Positions 61,278 through 64,000 of a stretch of 64,000 nucleotides of DNA are shown here, one piece after another. The stretch comes from Intestinibacter sp964449895. Lineage in GTDB: Bacteria; Bacillota; Clostridia; Peptostreptococcales; Peptostreptococcaceae. The notes under the pieces were generated by a model, which saw only the letters and a program-made list of their open reading frames with translations, did not search any database and was not told the origin of the DNA. A program made the translations under genes and the position numbers. Position 1 is the stretch's first letter. Each line of letters begins with the position of its first letter. The stretch spans positions 1 through 64,000 of the forward strand of contig CAYVBY010000007.1 in the NCBI GenBank assembly GCA_964449895.1. Reading direction: 5' to 3'.

Positions 61278-61322
61278 TAAGAAAAACTATAGATAAAACT
61301 AATCCATAGTTTTTCTATAGTT
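61278..61322 (-). terminator. Terminator of the two-P-loop ATPase gene
   Basis: AGAAAAACTAT and ATAGTTTTTCT pair over 11 bases with GAT/ATC inside; TTTTTCTTATT follows on the minus strand. Confidence 0.88.
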
Positions 61323-61327
61323 TATTA

Positions 61328-62401
61328 TTATTTTTTACAATCTAAAATTCTTTTTATTAATTCTATTTTTAATTCTTCAACTTTATTAAAATCCATAGTT
61401 GAAATATAATACTCTTCAATTTCATCATGCTTAAATTTTGCTCTTTTTAAATTTCCAATGGCATTTTCCATCATATAATCTATAATTTTTTTATCTTCAC
61501 ATATATCATTATGATATTTACTCAACTTAAAAGTATCTAAATATTGATTTAAATCTATTTTCTCTTTGTCTTCAAATAAATAACTTGTAGTTATTACAAC
61601 ATCTAATTTAGGTATATAAACAGCCTGCAATTTATCTACAATCAATGGATAGTGATAAACCTCTACATCCAATCCTTTTATTATAGCTCTTTTATATATA
61701 TTTTTTAAAAATGTAGTTTTCCCACATCCAATATCACCATATAAGTAATAAATATTTTTTACTCCTTCAAATAAACTATCCGAATAATCTATATATCCTG
61801 AAGGAGTTATTGCTGAAGAAAATAAATGTCTAGTCTTAGTCTTATTTTCATTAAATTCCACTTTATCAAACAAATCACTTATAAATTTATCTGTCAATTT
61901 ATTTACTTTTTCCCATTTCATACATTTTGAATTTTTTTGTTCAATATCTAAATAAATAGGTTCTACAGATTTTAAAAATTTAAAAGCTCTTTGAAACGAA
62001 TCATTTATTTCCTCATCACATGATTTTATCTTTTCTTTATTGGTTTCTATCTCTTTTACTCTCCAAAACTCTCCAAAATTTAATATTTCAGAAACTGCAC
62101 CAGGTAATTTAGGTTCCACAATATGAGGTGCAGTTGCATCTAATAAAACTACATCTAACCCCTTTATCAAAACTCCATCTATTGAAGTTGGATCAGATGT
62201 ACAATGATGAAGTTCTATTTCATATCCAATATTTACAAAATATCTAGCTATTTTTTTCATAAAAGAAGACTTTCCAACTCCTGGACCTCCCTTTAAACAA
62301 AAAACTTTATTTACATCACTTGGAATTATATAATCAAAAAAAGAATAAAATCCATCTACACTATTTGCCCCTGGAAACATCTTTCTTATTTTTCCTAACA
62401 T
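61328..62401 (-). CDS. Protein with two P-loop ATPase domains (PRK06851-like)
   Basis: A 357-residue protein with two tandem P-loops: GGPGVGKSS at about residues 38-46 and GDIGCGKTT at about 220-228. Each half also has a similar hydrophobic strand followed by conserved acidic and proline residues (LDVVLLDATAPHIVEP and LDVVITTSYLFE). No further domain is visible. It matches the uncharacterised clostridial PRK06851-type ATPases. It precedes the pilus cluster on the same strand but is separated by a terminator. Function unknown. Confidence 0.8.
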   Translation of the reverse strand: MLGKIRKMFPGANSVDGFYSFFDYIIPSDVNKVFCLKGGPGVGKSSFMKKIARYFVNIGYEIELHHCTSDPTSIDGVLIKGLDVVLLDATAPHIVEPKLPGAVSEILNFGEFWRVKEIETNKEKIKSCDEEINDSFQRAFKFLKSVEPIYLDIEQKNSKCMKWEKVNKLTDKFISDLFDKVEFNENKTKTRHLFSSAITPSGYIDYSDSLFEGVKNIYYLYGDIGCGKTTFLKNIYKRAIIKGLDVEVYHYPLIVDKLQAVYIPKLDVVITTSYLFEDKEKIDLNQYLDTFKLSKYHNDICEDKKIIDYMMENAIGNLKRAKFKHDEIEEYYISTMDFNKVEELKIELIKRILDCKK

Positions 62402-62467
62402 AAAATATATCCTCCTAAAATAAATCTATATTTAAGATTATTTATTTACTTTAAATTTTGTTACAAA

Positions 62468-62515
62468 AAAAGAGCCTATAATTACAAAATTATATTTGTA
62501 ATATAGACTCTTATT
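62468..62515 (-). terminator. Terminator of engB
   Basis: GAGCCTATAATTACAAA and TTTGTAATATAGACTC form a long stem with one bulge and wobble; the minus strand has a TTTTTTT tail. Confidence 0.9.
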
Positions 62516-62522
62516 TACTCTA

Positions 62523-63134
62523 TTAATCTACAGTTATTTCATATCCTTTTTTAGTATATTGGCTAATTATTTCATTCCAAACATCTTCAACACCTGTTTT
62601 TTTACTTGCTGATAAAGGAATTATTTTTTCACCTTTTTCTAACTGTAATTTTTTTCTTATTATGCTTGTATGTTTTTGATATTGTCCTCTAGATATTTTA
62701 TCTGCTTTTGTAGCAATTACAACACATTCATATCCAAAATGTTTTATCCATTCATACATCATAACATCATCATTTGTTGGTTCATGTCTAATGTCAACTA
62801 ATAAGAAAATAGCACATAATTCTTGTCTATCTTCTAAATAACTTTCCATTATATTTCCCCATTTGTCTTTTTCTGCTTTTGCAACTTTGGCATATCCATA
62901 TCCAGGAAGGTCAACAAAATAAAATTCATTATTTATTAAATAAAAGTTTATAGTTCTAGTTTTACCTGGAGTTTGACTTGTTCTAGCAAAGTTTCTTCTA
63001 TTTAGTAATGCATTTACACAAGAAGATTTGCCAACATTTGATCTCCCAACTAAAGCTATTTCTGGTAGTCCTTCTACTGGATATTGTTGTCTTTTTGTTG
63101 CACTCATTTTTATCTCTGAACTTTTAATTTTCAT
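62523..63134 (-). CDS. engB: Ribosome-biogenesis GTP-binding protein EngB/YsxC
   Basis: An essential GTPase for 50S subunit assembly. The 203 residues have G1 GRSNVGKSS, G2 TPGKTRT, G3 DLPGYG and G4 TKADK. ATG 63134 overlaps the end of lon by 11 bases and uses GGTGA in lon as ribosome site; the frame is open four codons further. The lon-engB order is conserved in Firmicutes. Confidence 0.96.
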   Translation of the reverse strand: MKIKSSEIKMSATKRQQYPVEGLPEIALVGRSNVGKSSCVNALLNRRNFARTSQTPGKTRTINFYLINNEFYFVDLPGYGYAKVAKAEKDKWGNIMESYLEDRQELCAIFLLVDIRHEPTNDDVMMYEWIKHFGYECVVIATKADKISRGQYQKHTSIIRKKLQLEKGEKIIPLSASKKTGVEDVWNEIISQYTKKGYEITVD

Positions 63135-64000
63135 TTTTTTCACCATCTTTTACTAAAGCATGATCTAATACTTCATCTAAATGTTTTACTAATACAAATT
63201 CCATTTGATCTTTTACATTTTGTGGGATTTCATCTAAATCAGCCTCACAATCTTTTGGTAGCAATACCTTCTTGATACCAGCTCTATGAGCAGCAAGTAA
63301 TTTTTCTTTAATTCCTCCAACAGGTAAAACTCTACCCCTCAAAGTAATTTCTCCTGTCATAGCAACATCACATCTTACAGGTATCTTAGTTAAAGCAGAT
63401 ACTACTGCTGTAGCCATTGTCACACCAGCAGATGGCCCATCTTTAGGAGTTGCTCCTTCTGGTATGTGAATGTGAATATCTTCAGTTTGATAAAAATCAT
63501 CTGGAATATTAAATTTATCTGATATTGATCTGATGTAAGAAATAGCAGTTTGAGCTGATTCTTTCATTACATCTCCAAGTTGACCAGTTAATACAACTTG
63601 TCCTTTACCTTTTAATACATTTACTTCTACATTTAGAGTTACCCCTCCAACTGCAGTCCAAGCAAGACCTGTAACCATACCTACTTCTGGTTTAACACCT
63701 GCTAAATCAAATGTATATTTATCTTTTCCTAGATATTTTTCCAAGTCATCTTTAGTAACTATAACTTCAGTTAAACTTGGATCTTCAACATATTGTTTAG
63801 CTATTTTTCTGCAAATTTTACCTATAGTTCTTTCTAAAGTTCTAACTCCAGCTTCTCTAGTGTAATAGTTTATTATATCTCTCATAGTAGCATCATCTAT
63901 TTTTACAAATCCTTTTTGAAGACCATTTTCTTCTATTTGTTTATCTAATAGATATTTTTGTGCTATATTTAACTTTTCTTCTTCGATATATCCAGATAAC
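63124..64000 (-). CDS. lon: Lon protease, C-terminal part
   Basis: ATP-dependent serine protease, here cut at its 5' side by the window edge. The visible 291 residues hold the end of the AAA+ domain (YTREAGVRTLERTIGKICRK, the arginine sensor region) and the complete protease domain with the catalytic Ser in PKDGPSAGVTMATA and Lys in GGIKEKLLAAHRAG. The ATG at 63885 is internal, not the start. It overlaps engB by 11 bases. Confidence 0.97.
   Translation of the reverse strand, partial: LSGYIEEEKLNIAQKYLLDKQIEENGLQKGFVKIDDATMRDIINYYTREAGVRTLERTIGKICRKIAKQYVEDPSLTEVIVTKDDLEKYLGKDKYTFDLAGVKPEVGMVTGLAWTAVGGVTLNVEVNVLKGKGQVVLTGQLGDVMKESAQTAISYIRSISDKFNIPDDFYQTEDIHIHIPEGATPKDGPSAGVTMATAVVSALTKIPVRCDVAMTGEITLRGRVLPVGGIKEKLLAAHRAGIKKVLLPKDCEADLDEIPQNVKDQMEFVLVKHLDEVLDHALVKDGEKNEN

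Noticed and set aside
63124..63885. A 253-residue Lon-like protein starting at ATG 63885
   Set aside because: The frame is open to the window end with Lon sequence before it, so this is an internal methionine of a full-length Lon.

Overview
The window is low-GC, AT-rich chromosome of an anaerobic, spore-forming member of the Clostridia, most likely Peptostreptococcaceae. A small acid-soluble spore protein, a PdaB-like deacetylase and a Spo0E-like protein show sporulation. The gene content (lysine genes, a sigma-54-controlled cysteine desulfidase, a secondary type IV pilus cluster next to engB and lon) resembles the matching region of Clostridioides difficile. I cannot name the species. There are no rRNA or tRNA genes, insertion sequences, prophage genes or CRISPR arrays. 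Most genes lie on the minus strand.

Layout. 1-1154: an L-serine ammonia-lyase cut by the window edge. 1498-5878: plus-strand lysine genes asd-dapA-dapB-dapH behind a lysine riboswitch. 5850-14274: a minus-strand hexuronate operon (transporter, uxuA, SDR-type uxuB, GH3 glycosidase, HAD hydrolase, uxaC, kdgA). Its likely GntR repressor is divergent, and the spacer between them holds two identical palindromic operators, a perfect sigma-A promoter and the C-terminal remnant of a glycoside hydrolase. 15643-22764: NlpC/P60 protein, trpS with a T-box, hpt, cysteine desulfidase with a -24/-12 promoter, its sigma-54 activator, a coupled small membrane ORF, and an SSB-like protein. 22873-26374: sporulation and small conserved genes. 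26463-31743: a Fur-box iron-chelate ABC operon ending in a MATE exporter. 31861-42664: folC, valS with a T-box, a flavin reductase-rubredoxin fusion, gdhA, phoU, pepF, and an mgtC gene that seems to start at ATT. 42807-53872: Spo0E-like protein, a Gx transporter, feoAB, htrA, rtcB, pgi, a Na/Pi cotransporter and a FAD enzyme. 53947-61130: an unknown protein, a SEC-C/HTH protein and a compact pilB-pilC-pilin-pilM-pilN-pilO cluster. 61328-64000: a two-P-loop ATPase, engB and the 3' part of lon.

The most unusual non-coding signal is a dispersed intergenic repeat of about 115 bp, built as two hairpins. Four near-complete copies and four truncated ones occur in the window, two of them inside the lysine gene cluster and two in tandem before the spore-protein gene. 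Two copies have a perfect DnaA-box sequence in the loop of the second hairpin. Other points worth checking are the ATT start of mgtC, the hydrolase remnant before gntR, the missing KDG kinase in the hexuronate operon, the sigma-54 control region of the cysteine desulfidase, and the SEC-C protein with a TFIIB-like C-terminal helix-turn-helix.
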